NCBI GenBank assembly: GCA_003349885.1
Contig: QFXC01000013.1
Location: forward strand, 496,001 to 560,000
Direction of reading: 5' to 3'
DNA from: an endosymbiont of Galathealinum brachiosum
Lineage (GTDB): Bacteria > Pseudomonadota > Gammaproteobacteria > SZUA-229
DNA length: 64,000 nt
The position numbers and the translations under genes are program-made. The notes below the pieces were generated by a model. That model was given only the letters and a program-made list of their open reading frames with translations. It did not search any database and was not told the DNA's origin. This document shows positions 46,605 to 56,021 of this stretch, one piece after another (positions within the stretch are counted from its first letter, which is position 1; the number at the start of each line of letters is the position of its first letter).

Positions 46605-47486
46605 TTAATCATGTAGGATTTTAGAGGTATTTTCCTTTTCCCACCTGATTTCCAGATCCAGTAGCGCCTGAGGTAGTGCCATATCATTAACACTTAATGG
46701 ATATTTTTTCCGATAATCTTTCATTGCGAGCCTGAGCTTTTCAAACTGACCTGTTTGATACAGTGTTATTAATACATCCTGTTCGTTTTTCTGCTGACTT
46801 TTAGCCAGAACGGCCTCTTTGTGCCCCATCGGCGCACCTCCCGTATCTAATGCCTCTTCGGATACCGCCTGTGACATAACCGGCATAGAGGTTATTCCCC
46901 TCGATACTTCAGCATCAGACTCCATATACTGATGACTTTGACTCACCGGTAACGATGCTGATGGAGCACTAACCGGCGCCCGGCTCAGTTTTTTACGCTC
47001 CTCTACTGCCCTCACTTTCGCTCTTGCAGCTGATGATGCTACTTTTTTCTGTTTACGTTGATCCGATTTTTCACTCATCTTTCGTGCTTGACGCATCTTC
47101 ATATCAGACATGATAAGTGTTTTTTCATCTGCCTTTCGTTGTTCGTCTTCAGCAAAATCTGACTCCATAAATCTGGAATCTATTACTTCATTCACCGTTG
47201 TATCGGGTTCAAATGCAAATTTCAATACAACACTTAAGCTTAATACCATAACCGCCACATAGGACATGGGCACATACCAGGCACGCTTAACATACTTGTT
47301 CAGTATTTTTGAATTATTGTTTTTCTCTATTTCACTCTGTTCTAGTTCATGAGAATCAACAGCCTGATGTGCAGCCTGCAATAGTTTTGCATCTACCGAA
47401 TCAGGAGGTAGCTCGGTTGATTCCAGCAGATATTTATCATGTAAAAGCTGGAAATCCTTATCCTGATCAAATTCTTTATTATTCAT
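46605..47486 (-). CDS. Putative anti-sigma factor (single membrane helix)
   Basis: A 293-residue protein that overlaps the upstream sigma factor gene by four bases (ATGA), the usual sigma/anti-sigma coupling. Residues 1-65 are cytosolic and helical, one membrane helix lies at about 70-91, and residues 92-293 are probably periplasmic, rich in Lys, Gln and Ser, with Met-rich stretches. It has no zinc-type HxxxCxxC motif, so it is not a ZAS protein. Assignment rests on position and topology. Confidence 0.65.
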   Translation of the reverse strand: MNNKEFDQDKDFQLLHDKYLLESTELPPDSVDAKLLQAAHQAVDSHELEQSEIEKNNNSKILNKYVKRAWYVPMSYVAVMVLSLSVVLKFAFEPDTTVNEVIDSRFMESDFAEDEQRKADEKTLIMSDMKMRQARKMSEKSDQRKQKKVASSAARAKVRAVEERKKLSRAPVSAPSASLPVSQSHQYMESDAEVSRGITSMPVMSQAVSEEALDTGGAPMGHKEAVLAKSQQKNEQDVLITLYQTGQFEKLRLAMKDYRKKYPLSVNDMALPQALLDLEIRWEKENTSKILHD

Positions 47487-48088
47487 GATACAGGCCTCAG
47501 TGGATGCAATATTCCCCGTAAACGTTTTATGCCATAACGTAACCTGCTCTTAACTGTTTCCCTGTTTACACCTGTCACTTCAGCTATTTCAGCAAGACTA
47601 AGCGCGGCTTCCTCTTTTAATAAGATCGCACTACGTTGTTCTTCAGGTAAGGCAGCTATGGCCTGTTTTATCTGCTGACGCATCTGCCCCTGTTGCAGGT
47701 CTACCTGTGGTTGAGAAGACTGACTCTCTATTGATACATCTGTTACCTGTGACTCTGCTGTTTCTTCAAATTCAACCTGGTACTTTAAATGCTTTTCACT
47801 ACGCCAGTAATCAACCAGCCGATTATGAGCCAGATGATAAAGCCAGGTGCTAAATTTGGCAGTCACCTGATAATTTGAACGCGCATTAATCAGTTTCATC
47901 CAGACATCCTGAAATATTTCGTTAGCAATTTCCTCCCGATTATTCAGCTGGCGTAAAACATAACGATACAAACCGCCTTTATGTCGTGCGTAAAGCACAT
48001 CAAAGGCGGCTGCAGTTCCATCACGATAACTTAACATAAGGTCTTCATCCGTTAAGTTATCAATATCATTAGAAGAAAAACTATTCAA
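47483..48088 (-). CDS. ECF-type RNA polymerase sigma factor
   Basis: A 201-residue sigma-70 family member with only region 2 (about residues 25-95, including EIFQDVWMKL and FSTWLYHLAHNRLVDYWR) and region 4 (about 140-195, LPEEQRSAILLKEEAALSLAEIA then TGVNRETVKSRLRYG). A long acidic/Gln-rich linker separates them. This is the ECF group. It is flanked by a VWA lipoprotein gene upstream and the putative anti-sigma downstream. I could not find a shared promoter motif in front of the cluster. Confidence 0.92.
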   Translation of the reverse strand: MNSFSSNDIDNLTDEDLMLSYRDGTAAAFDVLYARHKGGLYRYVLRQLNNREEIANEIFQDVWMKLINARSNYQVTAKFSTWLYHLAHNRLVDYWRSEKHLKYQVEFEETAESQVTDVSIESQSSQPQVDLQQGQMRQQIKQAIAALPEEQRSAILLKEEAALSLAEIAEVTGVNRETVKSRLRYGIKRLRGILHPLRPVS

Positions 48089-48148
48089 ATTCGACTTTTC
48101 TAACGGGTGAATCTAATAAGTTGATCCACCCTGTTTTTATTTAAATTC

Positions 48149-49873
48149 TCAGGTATCTAAAGACTTAGCCAGAGCAACAAGCTGTAAAAATTCACCTCGA
48201 TAACCGAAGGAATCATCTCCTTTAGATTTTTTAGCCAGCTCAAGAATATCATTATAATCAAAATCTCGCAGATATTTTCCTCCTCTTAACTGTTGAGCAA
48301 AAGCCGCTACTGACGCTGAGAACTTAAAGTTATTACTAGCCTGACTAATGTTTTTAATTACATCATGTTTATATATAGGTTTTTCTATCAGCTGACTGGT
48401 AGAGTGACTATCTTTTTTATATCTCAAACGAAGAAATGCCAGCTCATTATTATGTTTAACTGAATCAGCCTGCGAACTATCTGATACGGTTTTAGAATAG
48501 CGATTATTATCAATCTGTTTTACTGCACTATCCGTAAAGGTCACTTCATATAATGCGGTTACGCTATGACTTTCACCTATATCTCCCGCATCAACTTTGT
48601 CATTATTAAAATCCTCCTGTTTTAATGCACGATTTTCATAACCAATTAAACGATACTCAGAAACCTGATCAGGATTAAATTCAACCTGTATTTTCACATC
48701 ATTCGCAACAGTGTTCAGCGTTGAATTCATCTCTTCAACTAAAACTTTTCTTGCTTCGTTTAAGTTATCAATATAGCTATAATTACCATTACCCACATCT
48801 GCCAGCTGCTCCATTAAATGATCATTATAATTACCTCGACCAAAGCCCAGCGTAGTTAATGAAATACCCGTTTTACGTTTTTCTTCAACAATTTGTTTTA
48901 ATGCCTCAAAATCAGTAACACCCACATTAAAATCACCATCAGTGGCTAATACAATTCGGTTTACACCCCCTTTGATAAACGATTTCTGTGCCATCTGATA
49001 CGCCAGTTTTATTCCGCTTGCACCATTAGTTGATCCACCGGCAGTTAAGTTATCCAGTGCCATTGTAATATCAGAGGTTTGATCTCCTTTCGTTGGTTTT
49101 AAAACCACACCTGTAGATCCTGCATACGTCACAATTGAAATACGATCGTTTTTATTAAGGTTATTAACTAGTAATTTCAAACCTGACTTAAGCAACTGCA
49201 GTTTATCTCGTGTATGCATTGAACCAGAAACATCAACTAGAAAAACAAGATTACTTGCGGGACGCTGTTCGTTATGTGACTGATACGCCTGCAACCCTAT
49301 ATGAACTAAATGGCTATATTCATTCCATGGTGTGGGTGCAATTTCAGTATTAATTGTAAATGGCTGACTTTTACTTTTCGGGTATTCATAATTGTAACTA
49401 AAATAATTTATTAACTCTTCAGTACGAACCGCATCCCTTTGCGGTAGCTGGCCCTGATTTAGAAAACGTCTTACGTTTGAGTATGCACCTGTATCCACAT
49501 CAACACTGAATGTTGAAACTGGAATATCAATAGATTTAAAAATTTCACTATCTGTAAAATGATTATAATTTTCTCGATTTTCTTCAATCTGATGGCTAAC
49601 AAACCCCTGATAATAAACCGGTGCTGAATGCATACGCGCCATAACACCCGGACTTGCACTTTTAGCCATAATAGATTTTCTATATTTAGCTTTTTCACTA
49701 GCAGAAGCCCTTGCTGCATCCTGACTCATCAGTTTTTGTTCAGCCATTACGTGTTGCTGAGAATGCTCCTGACGAATATCTGATTCATTTTTTCCGACTA
49801 GACCACATGCCGTTAACAGAACACTGCTTACACAGATTAATGATAGTGATGCGGGGGTAATTGAATTATTCAT
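48149..49873 (-). CDS. VWA-domain lipoprotein, YfbK-like
   Basis: A 574-residue lipoprotein (lipobox LTAC, C23). An N-terminal YfbK-type domain lies at about 95-205 (FSVDVDTGAYSNVRRFLNQG). A von Willebrand A domain follows at about 208-380 with a complete MIDAS, D214-x-S216-x-S218 in DVSGSMH, and then a DUF3520-like C-terminal region with FAQQLRGGKYL near residue 545. Such proteins often neighbour ECF sigma genes in gammaproteobacteria, and here the sigma gene follows after 60 bp. Its ribosome site is sequestered in a hairpin (see 49880). Confidence 0.9.
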   Translation of the reverse strand: MNNSITPASLSLICVSSVLLTACGLVGKNESDIRQEHSQQHVMAEQKLMSQDAARASASEKAKYRKSIMAKSASPGVMARMHSAPVYYQGFVSHQIEENRENYNHFTDSEIFKSIDIPVSTFSVDVDTGAYSNVRRFLNQGQLPQRDAVRTEELINYFSYNYEYPKSKSQPFTINTEIAPTPWNEYSHLVHIGLQAYQSHNEQRPASNLVFLVDVSGSMHTRDKLQLLKSGLKLLVNNLNKNDRISIVTYAGSTGVVLKPTKGDQTSDITMALDNLTAGGSTNGASGIKLAYQMAQKSFIKGGVNRIVLATDGDFNVGVTDFEALKQIVEEKRKTGISLTTLGFGRGNYNDHLMEQLADVGNGNYSYIDNLNEARKVLVEEMNSTLNTVANDVKIQVEFNPDQVSEYRLIGYENRALKQEDFNNDKVDAGDIGESHSVTALYEVTFTDSAVKQIDNNRYSKTVSDSSQADSVKHNNELAFLRLRYKKDSHSTSQLIEKPIYKHDVIKNISQASNNFKFSASVAAFAQQLRGGKYLRDFDYNDILELAKKSKGDDSFGYRGEFLQLVALAKSLDT

Positions 49874-49879
49874 TATAAA

Positions 49880-49916
49880 ACTCCTTAGTTGGTTTAGAGC
49901 TATAAACGTAAGGAGT
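49880..49916 (-). promoter_or_regulatory. Hairpin sequestering the ribosome site of the VWA gene
   Basis: On the minus strand ACTCCTTA (49916-49909) pairs perfectly with TAAGGAGT (49887-49880), and GTTTA/TAAAC pairs inside. The Shine-Dalgarno AAGGAG lies entirely in the 3' arm, seven bases from the ATG. Translation would be off while the stem is closed, which fits an RNA thermometer, a small-RNA target or an unknown trans factor. Confidence 0.55.
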
Positions 49917-50074
49917 CAGACAATGGGGTTAAATTAATTTATTTTTTGAAGATTTTTCCAGCAGCGATTAAGGTATACACGGTAAAACAGGAACTTTATA
50001 CAGGGAAATTTATTAGTCAGGTACGGCAATTATAAAATGCTACGATAGTTCATAGCACTTTCTAATTTTACGCC

Positions 50075-50497
50075 TCAGGTGTTTTCGATAAGTGATTCAA
50101 TTGTTTCCCAGTTTCTATCTTCCTGAGTTGTGGAAGTAACTGAGTGATATATCCAGTCTTTATTTAAATCATTAATCGTTTTCAGACAAAAGTCAGGTAG
50201 ATATGTATACAGGATAAACACTCGAAAACCATCTGAAGTAACAACAGCAGCAAATACAGACATTTGCTGCTGCTCCAGCTTCTCTTTTAATAACATTTCG
50301 AGTTCATCGAGCAATTTGCATTCTTCAGGGAAAGGAAAACCGCTTTCATCCACATCGTTTAATGGAACAGCTATACATACCTGATGCATATAACGAGGAT
50401 GACAGACATAATCTTTTATGCCTTCATTTAGACGTACCCTTAAAGGGCTACCTTCGTACTGCTTTTCGTATAATCCCCAACATTCCTGTAGAGCCAT
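50075..50497 (-). CDS. DUF695-like protein
   Basis: A 140-residue cytosolic protein. The CWGLYEKQYEGSPLRVRLNEG and HQVCIAVPLN segments followed by a C-terminal VFAAVVTSDGFRVFILYT strand pair resemble DUF695 domains, which have no defined function. It is 22 bp after the VPLPA-CTERM gene on the same strand and may share its transcript. No active-site motif is evident. Confidence 0.6.
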   Translation of the reverse strand: MALQECWGLYEKQYEGSPLRVRLNEGIKDYVCHPRYMHQVCIAVPLNDVDESGFPFPEECKLLDELEMLLKEKLEQQQMSVFAAVVTSDGFRVFILYTYLPDFCLKTINDLNKDWIYHSVTSTTQEDRNWETIESLIENT

Positions 50498-50519
50498 AAT
50501 CTTATCGTCCCTGAAAATA

Positions 50520-51239
50520 TTATTTACAGTTGATTCTTCTTACTAGTGAAGCTAATGCAATTAGACCTGAACCAAATAACCAGAATGCAGCAGGTACCGG
50601 TACAGCTTGAATGCGGCCATATATTTGTGCTGTGGTTTTTGAGTGTTCATCCGCAAAAGTGTAATTTTCAAATGTCAGGCCACCATCACGACTAAAGCCT
50701 AATATTTCAAATGCATATGACTGACCCTGATAATCAAACAACGAGTCTTCACTAAACGCCGTAAGATTCACGTAATCAGGCGCATTTGTTGAACCATTAG
50801 GTGTGTTATCTATACCCAGAGAAAAATCAAAGGTAGACCAGCCAACACCATTTAATTTTACATTCAGATCAAAATCAACACCGGTTACACCGCTGGAATA
50901 ATAAGTAGATTTATTATAATAGGTAAAATCACCCAAAGAAAATGCCACGCCATCTGTTATGGAAAAATCTGGCTCATAAGCGTCACTGGCAGTGCCATCA
51001 AATTTGAACTGACTGCTTCGATTGTAGTAATCCAGCCCCCAGTTAAAAACACTTCGATCATTAGAGTAGTAACCCAGATCATTATTTCTAATTGAAGTGT
51101 AATCACCGTAACTTGCTACAGGATTACTAAACTCACCATAGGCATAACCACTAAAACTTACAGAATGGGCTGATGCACTAAACAGCGCCGCACCAGAAAG
51201 AACACACACTTTGATATACTGTGAAAGCTGATCCATCAT
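50520..51239 (-). CDS. VPLPA/PEP-CTERM-type exported protein
   Basis: A 239-residue protein with a signal peptide (ending ASAHS, about residue 26), a beta-rich serine/tyrosine-rich ectodomain with repeated YY/YNRS patterns, and a C-terminal sorting signal: VPVPAAFWLFGSGLIAL followed by basic RR, the VPLPA-CTERM variant of PEP-CTERM. These proteins are cut by an exosortase and are typical of exopolysaccharide-producing bacteria. The exosortase is not in the window. Confidence 0.85.
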   Translation of the reverse strand: MMDQLSQYIKVCVLSGAALFSASAHSVSFSGYAYGEFSNPVASYGDYTSIRNNDLGYYSNDRSVFNWGLDYYNRSSQFKFDGTASDAYEPDFSITDGVAFSLGDFTYYNKSTYYSSGVTGVDFDLNVKLNGVGWSTFDFSLGIDNTPNGSTNAPDYVNLTAFSEDSLFDYQGQSYAFEILGFSRDGGLTFENYTFADEHSKTTAQIYGRIQAVPVPAAFWLFGSGLIALASLVRRINCK

Positions 51240-51479
51240 TTATCCTTAAATACTTAAAATACTTAAATTTGTAACTATTAATTATGATTATTTTTGTATG
51301 TGTAGCTGCAAGAAACACCCCACGACCTACTTTTTTGTATACTTTTCAACCAATTAGCTAACACACAGTATTTTATGAAAATTATAGCATTTTAAAAAAA
51401 CCGACAGTCTTTTTAAAAAAAACTATATTTTTCAATCAATTACGTAAATTCAATATTTTAGAAAATGACGGGATTATTA

Positions 51480-52172
51480 TCACTTTGTGACATTTGTCAC
51501 AGACTCTTCCAGGATTTGGCTCAAGTGGTTCATATCATTAATCAACTTCCAGTTACCGCCTCCCTGCTCAACCCGATTGGTCCATTCATCGACTCGCTTC
51601 TGATACTTTCGTGGATCAACATTGTCACTTTTGAGTTTAGTGACATTTATGGCTACAACATGAATACCGTTAAAACTGATAGGAAAATTACGTATCTGCC
51701 CTTTCTTTATTTCTTCTTTTAAATCAGAAAATATTAGAATATATCGCTGAGTCGCCTGAGTTTCGTTTAAATACTCAATCGCCTGAAGAATCCCCCCTGT
51801 AATATCCGTATATTTACTGGATTTAATGTTTTTGCCAAATTTATCTACTGACTCAAGAAAAGCACGTTTTTGTGCATTAGCCATAGAAGGCCTTAAATCA
51901 AAACTCATTCGAGCAACAATATCTTTTTCATTAAAACTTTCACTATCAATTCGTGCCAGCGCCAGAGACTCTCCCGGCTGTAGTGACCCTAATAGATAAC
52001 GCAATACAGTTTGTACCTTATCAAACTGCTTACTATACGTTCCAGAGGTATCAACCAGTACATATACCGCCTTTTTCTCCCTCGGCTCCGAACAACCATG
52101 CTGCGCCAGTATGCTAAGGGAAAGTAGAAAACTCAGCATTATGAATAAACCTTTTGCTGCTAATGCCCTCAT
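51480..52172 (-). CDS. VWA-domain lipoprotein paired with membrane protein
   Basis: A 230-residue protein with a lipoprotein signal peptide (AQHGC, C27) and a VWA domain. The MIDAS is D41-T-S43-G-T45 in VDTSGTYS, i.e. DxSxT rather than DxSxS; the DITGGI block near residue 120 and IFSDLKEE near 147 supply further metal ligands. It overlaps the upstream membrane protein gene by four bases (ATGA), so the two are tightly coupled. Function unknown. Confidence 0.75.
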   Translation of the reverse strand: MRALAAKGLFIMLSFLLSLSILAQHGCSEPREKKAVYVLVDTSGTYSKQFDKVQTVLRYLLGSLQPGESLALARIDSESFNEKDIVARMSFDLRPSMANAQKRAFLESVDKFGKNIKSSKYTDITGGILQAIEYLNETQATQRYILIFSDLKEEIKKGQIRNFPISFNGIHVVAINVTKLKSDNVDPRKYQKRVDEWTNRVEQGGGNWKLINDMNHLSQILEESVTNVTK

Positions 52173-53638
52173 AACTCTGCTTCCTGCTCTTTCTGATGAG
52201 TCAAAACACCACTGATCTTCTCTTCTTTTTTCTCTTTCTTATCCACGGCACTTTTCTTAACACTGATTTCTAATTTTAACGGTATAAAAATAATCAGGTC
52301 ATAAAGACTCATCAATAATCGCCCAATACCATAAATGACATTCGCGACAAAACGAATAATCACAACCAGCATATGCAATACCCAGACAATAAATAATCCG
52401 CTTACGGTTCTAAAAGAATGGATAAAAGACTCCAGTGGAATCGCTACAAATGTCAGTACAAAGGGCAAAGTAAAACCCATCACCATCTGACCAACCGAAG
52501 GTATCCAGCGCAGTGGAGGTTCTGCTACTTCGACCCCCGTAAGTAATTGAGACAACGCTTCACGATCAGCGGCTAACATATCACGCATGTAAGCCAGCGA
52601 GGCCTCAATGCCCGCGAAAATAAATAGAAAACTCAGCATAATCCAGAAAATAATTTTACGTTTGTGGTCTTCCAGTAAATGAATAACCGGAAACAGGCGA
52701 GTCACTCCCACCGACTCCATCAGGAATAATCCCAATATGACTTCAATGCTAATGATAAACAAAGCAGAAACATCCGATGCCCTGATTGAGCTTGACCCCA
52801 GATAACTGGAAGCCCCTACCATTTCCTCCATTGGCAGTGCGACCAGTTGAAAGTTTACATACATACCTATAATGGCCAGACACAGGGCCAGACCCGATAT
52901 AAAAAACTGAGTCATTGATGAAGATGACAGCATGCGCACGGCATAATCAGTCTGATTCCTGATATCTTCATAACATTTCATCTGTTCATCAAGGATAAGC
53001 GAACGCTGCTCCAGACCCGTAATTTTTGTTTCAACAGAATTCAGACTATTGGTAAGAGAGCGCCAGTAAGGCATCATTTTTTTCAATAATCCATGTCTAT
53101 CCCGATTAGCACGGCGATATTCCTGTAAATCAGTTTCAAGTGCTTTTTTCAAAGTGCTGTGAATATCATTTAATATTTTAGCAACTACCGGTGAGCCATT
53201 ATCCGGAATATCAGCAACCGCCTCCACTGCTTTTAGCCATTCGGGAGGTTTAGGCGGGACTTCACTCGATTGAACGTAATCTTCATCAATACGTGTAATC
53301 TGCTCTTTCAGGTCCCTTTGTAATGATGGGTAACCGCTTAAATCTCGGTTAACCAACGTTTCTACACGCTGGAATTCTCGCTCAATAAAACGTTCCGCAT
53401 GAACCTGCCCCTGCACTAACAGCACTTCACGATTGCGAGATCGCAGCTGTCTTTCAGCTAGCATTACAGACTGGGCCATCAGGCGTAACGCATTTCGTAA
53501 ACTACGCGCGAGCAGAAGAATCATTTGATGAGCTGGCTGCCTGGCAATGTACATCACTATAACCAGTGCACTTAACCAGATTAGGAGTGACAACTCCGGC
53601 TGGCCATCAATTAAACTAACCCAGAAATCAAACGTCAT
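52169..53638 (-). CDS. Large membrane protein with coiled-coil region
   Basis: A 489-residue protein. One helix near residues 16-34, a long charged helical region (about 40-245, including many RxxE patterns), then four to five membrane helices (about 247-270, 293-312, 328-350, 385-405, 412-455) and a Lys/Glu-rich C-terminal tail. No known family or catalytic motif. The next gene, a VWA lipoprotein, overlaps it. The upstream region is shared with ppk, transcribed oppositely. Confidence 0.6.
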   Translation of the reverse strand: MTFDFWVSLIDGQPELSLLIWLSALVIVMYIARQPAHQMILLLARSLRNALRLMAQSVMLAERQLRSRNREVLLVQGQVHAERFIEREFQRVETLVNRDLSGYPSLQRDLKEQITRIDEDYVQSSEVPPKPPEWLKAVEAVADIPDNGSPVVAKILNDIHSTLKKALETDLQEYRRANRDRHGLLKKMMPYWRSLTNSLNSVETKITGLEQRSLILDEQMKCYEDIRNQTDYAVRMLSSSSMTQFFISGLALCLAIIGMYVNFQLVALPMEEMVGASSYLGSSSIRASDVSALFIISIEVILGLFLMESVGVTRLFPVIHLLEDHKRKIIFWIMLSFLFIFAGIEASLAYMRDMLAADREALSQLLTGVEVAEPPLRWIPSVGQMVMGFTLPFVLTFVAIPLESFIHSFRTVSGLFIVWVLHMLVVIIRFVANVIYGIGRLLMSLYDLIIFIPLKLEISVKKSAVDKKEKKEEKISGVLTHQKEQEAEL

Positions 53639-53848
53639 ACCGTGACTCCATTAAAAATTTATTTTTATTATCGTGTGTATGAGGATACACCATAGAAAAC
53701 GACTTCGCTCAATCTTAACAAACCTGTAAAGAATTAACGCTAAACATATGATACTGTTAATAAACTTACTCCAGATTAATGGCTAAAACTGCAAACTTGG
53801 TCTAATATTCATTAAAGAATTCAATAAAAACCTAAAAATACTCAGATA

Positions 53849-55981
53849 ATGGCAAACGTTAAAACAAATAAAAAGACTCAAGAAAAGAAAGCTACAGATA
53901 AACCTGTGCTCATCGATTTCAAGAAGCCCGAATACTACCTGAACAGACAACTGAGTCTGCTTGAGTTTAACTGGCGTGTTTTGCAACAGGCGAGAGATAA
54001 CAGCATCCCCCTGTTAGAGCGTTTACGTTTTTTATGTATATTTAGTACAAACATGGATGAGTTCTTCGAAATCCGTGTTGCCGGGCTACAACAGAAAGTT
54101 GAGCTAGGGGCACAACACAATGAACCGGACAATACTTCACCTAAGCAGATTTTAAAACGAATCAGTCAACGAGCCCATGACCTGGTAGATGAACAGTATC
54201 AATTATTAAATTCAATTCTGGATGAAAATCTAGCGGATGAAAATATCCGCTTTGTACGACGTACACAATGGAATAGCTGCATGGACAGCTGGCTAAAAGA
54301 TTACTTTGATAATGAACTGTTACCCATTATTAGCCCTTTAGCTCTCGACCCGGCACACCCGTTTCCTCGCATACTCAACAAGAGCCTGCACTTTATTGTT
54401 TCATTAAAAGGTAAAGATGCCTTCGGGCGTAATAGCGGTTTAGCTATTGTGCAAATTCCACGTGCACTTCCGCGAATTATTCAGTTACCTCATGAAGAGT
54501 GTGATTGTGGACCCGATGATTTTGTTTTTTTATCATCCGTGGTTCATGCCTATGTTGGCTCACTATTCCCGGGCATGAATGTTAAAGGCTGTTACCAGTT
54601 CCGTGTAACCCGTAACAGTGACTTATATGTAGATGAAGAAGAAATAGATGATCTATTACGCGCGGTAGAAGGTGAATTAGGTTCCCGTCGTTATGGTGAC
54701 GCTGTACGACTTGAAGCGGCACATGACTGCCCTGATGCAATCTGTAATTACCTGCTTGATAAATTTGAACTGTCTGAACAGGATCTTTATAAAGTAGAAG
54801 GGCCGGTAAATGTAAATCGTCTAAATGAAGTTTACGATTTAATTAGCCGCCCTGAATTAAAGTACAAACCTTTTGTTCCCGCTATCCCGTCAAAGGTCAC
54901 ACTGAAATCTGATATTTTTGAGTCTATCCGCAAACAGGATATATTACTGCACCACCCATACGAATCTTTTGCGCCGGTTGTTGATTTTATTCGTCAGGCG
55001 GCAAATGACCCTAATGTACTGGCAATAAAACAGACCCTGTATAGAACCGGACCGAGTTCTGCTGTTGTTAATGCACTGGTAAAAGCTGCTAAGTTAGGCA
55101 AAGAAGTAACCGTTGTAGTAGAGCTGCGCGCACGCTTTGATGAACAGGCCAATATTTCACTTGCGGCTAAATTACAGGAAGCCGGTGCCCATGTTGTATA
55201 TGGTGTAGTAGGTTATAAAACCCATGCAAAAATGTTACTGGTTATTCGCAGAGAAACCCAACACCTGAGACAATATGCCCATTTAGGTACGGGGAATTAT
55301 CATTCACGCACTGCCAGATTATACACCGATTACGGCTTTTTCACTTCAAATAAGAAAATTTGTGAAGATGCAAACCGTGTGTTTCACCAGTTAACCAGCA
55401 TGGGTCAAACCAAGAATTTAAATAAACTGCTGCAATCTCCTTTCACACTTCAGGATACGTTAGAAGCGAAAATTGAAAGAGAAAGACAACACGCAGCGCA
55501 GGGAAAAGACGGCCGCATAATCATTAAACTAAACTCTCTCGTCGATTCTGAAATGATCAGCGCCCTGTACCAGGCATCATCAGATGGCGTAAAGATTGAT
55601 TTAATTATACGTGGCATGTGCAGTCTGCGACCGGGTATTCCCGGTGTATCTGAGAATATAAAAGTTACTTCTATCATTGGCCGTTTTCTGGAACACGATA
55701 GAGTTGTCTATTTCAAAAACGATGAAAAACCCGAGGTTTTCATTTCCAGTGCTGACTGGATGGAACGAAATTTATATCATCGAGTTGAAATAGCAACACC
55801 AATTGAAAACAAGGTGCTGCAAGATCGTATTATCAATGAATTAGAGTACTACTTACTTGATAATACCCACGCATGGATTATGAATTCTGATGGTGTATAC
55901 ACTCAGGCTGCACCTGAAAACGGTAAAGAAGCCTTTGTTTCTCAGGAGAAGTTTTTAGAAGATCTTGCAGAAAGCAGTTAA
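53849..55981 (+). CDS. ppk: Polyphosphate kinase 1
   Basis: A 710-residue enzyme polymerising the gamma-phosphate of ATP into polyphosphate. The N-terminal domain has LSLLEFNWRVLQQA and FFEIRVAGL; the catalytic PLD-like half carries the phosphorylated histidine in THAKMLLV and the second histidine near ERNLYHRVEIA. The length is typical (E. coli 688). It is convergent with ppx and separated from it by a palindromic terminator. No Pho box was recognised upstream. Confidence 0.97.
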   Translation: MANVKTNKKTQEKKATDKPVLIDFKKPEYYLNRQLSLLEFNWRVLQQARDNSIPLLERLRFLCIFSTNMDEFFEIRVAGLQQKVELGAQHNEPDNTSPKQILKRISQRAHDLVDEQYQLLNSILDENLADENIRFVRRTQWNSCMDSWLKDYFDNELLPIISPLALDPAHPFPRILNKSLHFIVSLKGKDAFGRNSGLAIVQIPRALPRIIQLPHEECDCGPDDFVFLSSVVHAYVGSLFPGMNVKGCYQFRVTRNSDLYVDEEEIDDLLRAVEGELGSRRYGDAVRLEAAHDCPDAICNYLLDKFELSEQDLYKVEGPVNVNRLNEVYDLISRPELKYKPFVPAIPSKVTLKSDIFESIRKQDILLHHPYESFAPVVDFIRQAANDPNVLAIKQTLYRTGPSSAVVNALVKAAKLGKEVTVVVELRARFDEQANISLAAKLQEAGAHVVYGVVGYKTHAKMLLVIRRETQHLRQYAHLGTGNYHSRTARLYTDYGFFTSNKKICEDANRVFHQLTSMGQTKNLNKLLQSPFTLQDTLEAKIERERQHAAQGKDGRIIIKLNSLVDSEMISALYQASSDGVKIDLIIRGMCSLRPGIPGVSENIKVTSIIGRFLEHDRVVYFKNDEKPEVFISSADWMERNLYHRVEIATPIENKVLQDRIINELEYYLLDNTHAWIMNSDGVYTQAAPENGKEAFVSQEKFLEDLAESS

Positions 55982-56021
55982 TAAAATAGTCGTAAGTATT
56001 AATGCTTACGACTATTTTATT
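55980..56021. terminator. Bidirectional ppk/ppx terminator
   Basis: Perfect 17-base arms AATAAAATAGTCGTAAG (55980-55996) and its complement (56005-56021) around an eight-base loop, positioned exactly between the convergent stops. Confidence 0.9.

Noticed and set aside
49989-50014. GGAACTT followed about 16 bases later by a TAGTCA block, resembling an extracytoplasmic sigma promoter
   Set aside because: It points rightward, into the 3' end of oppositely transcribed genes, so there is no gene for it to drive.
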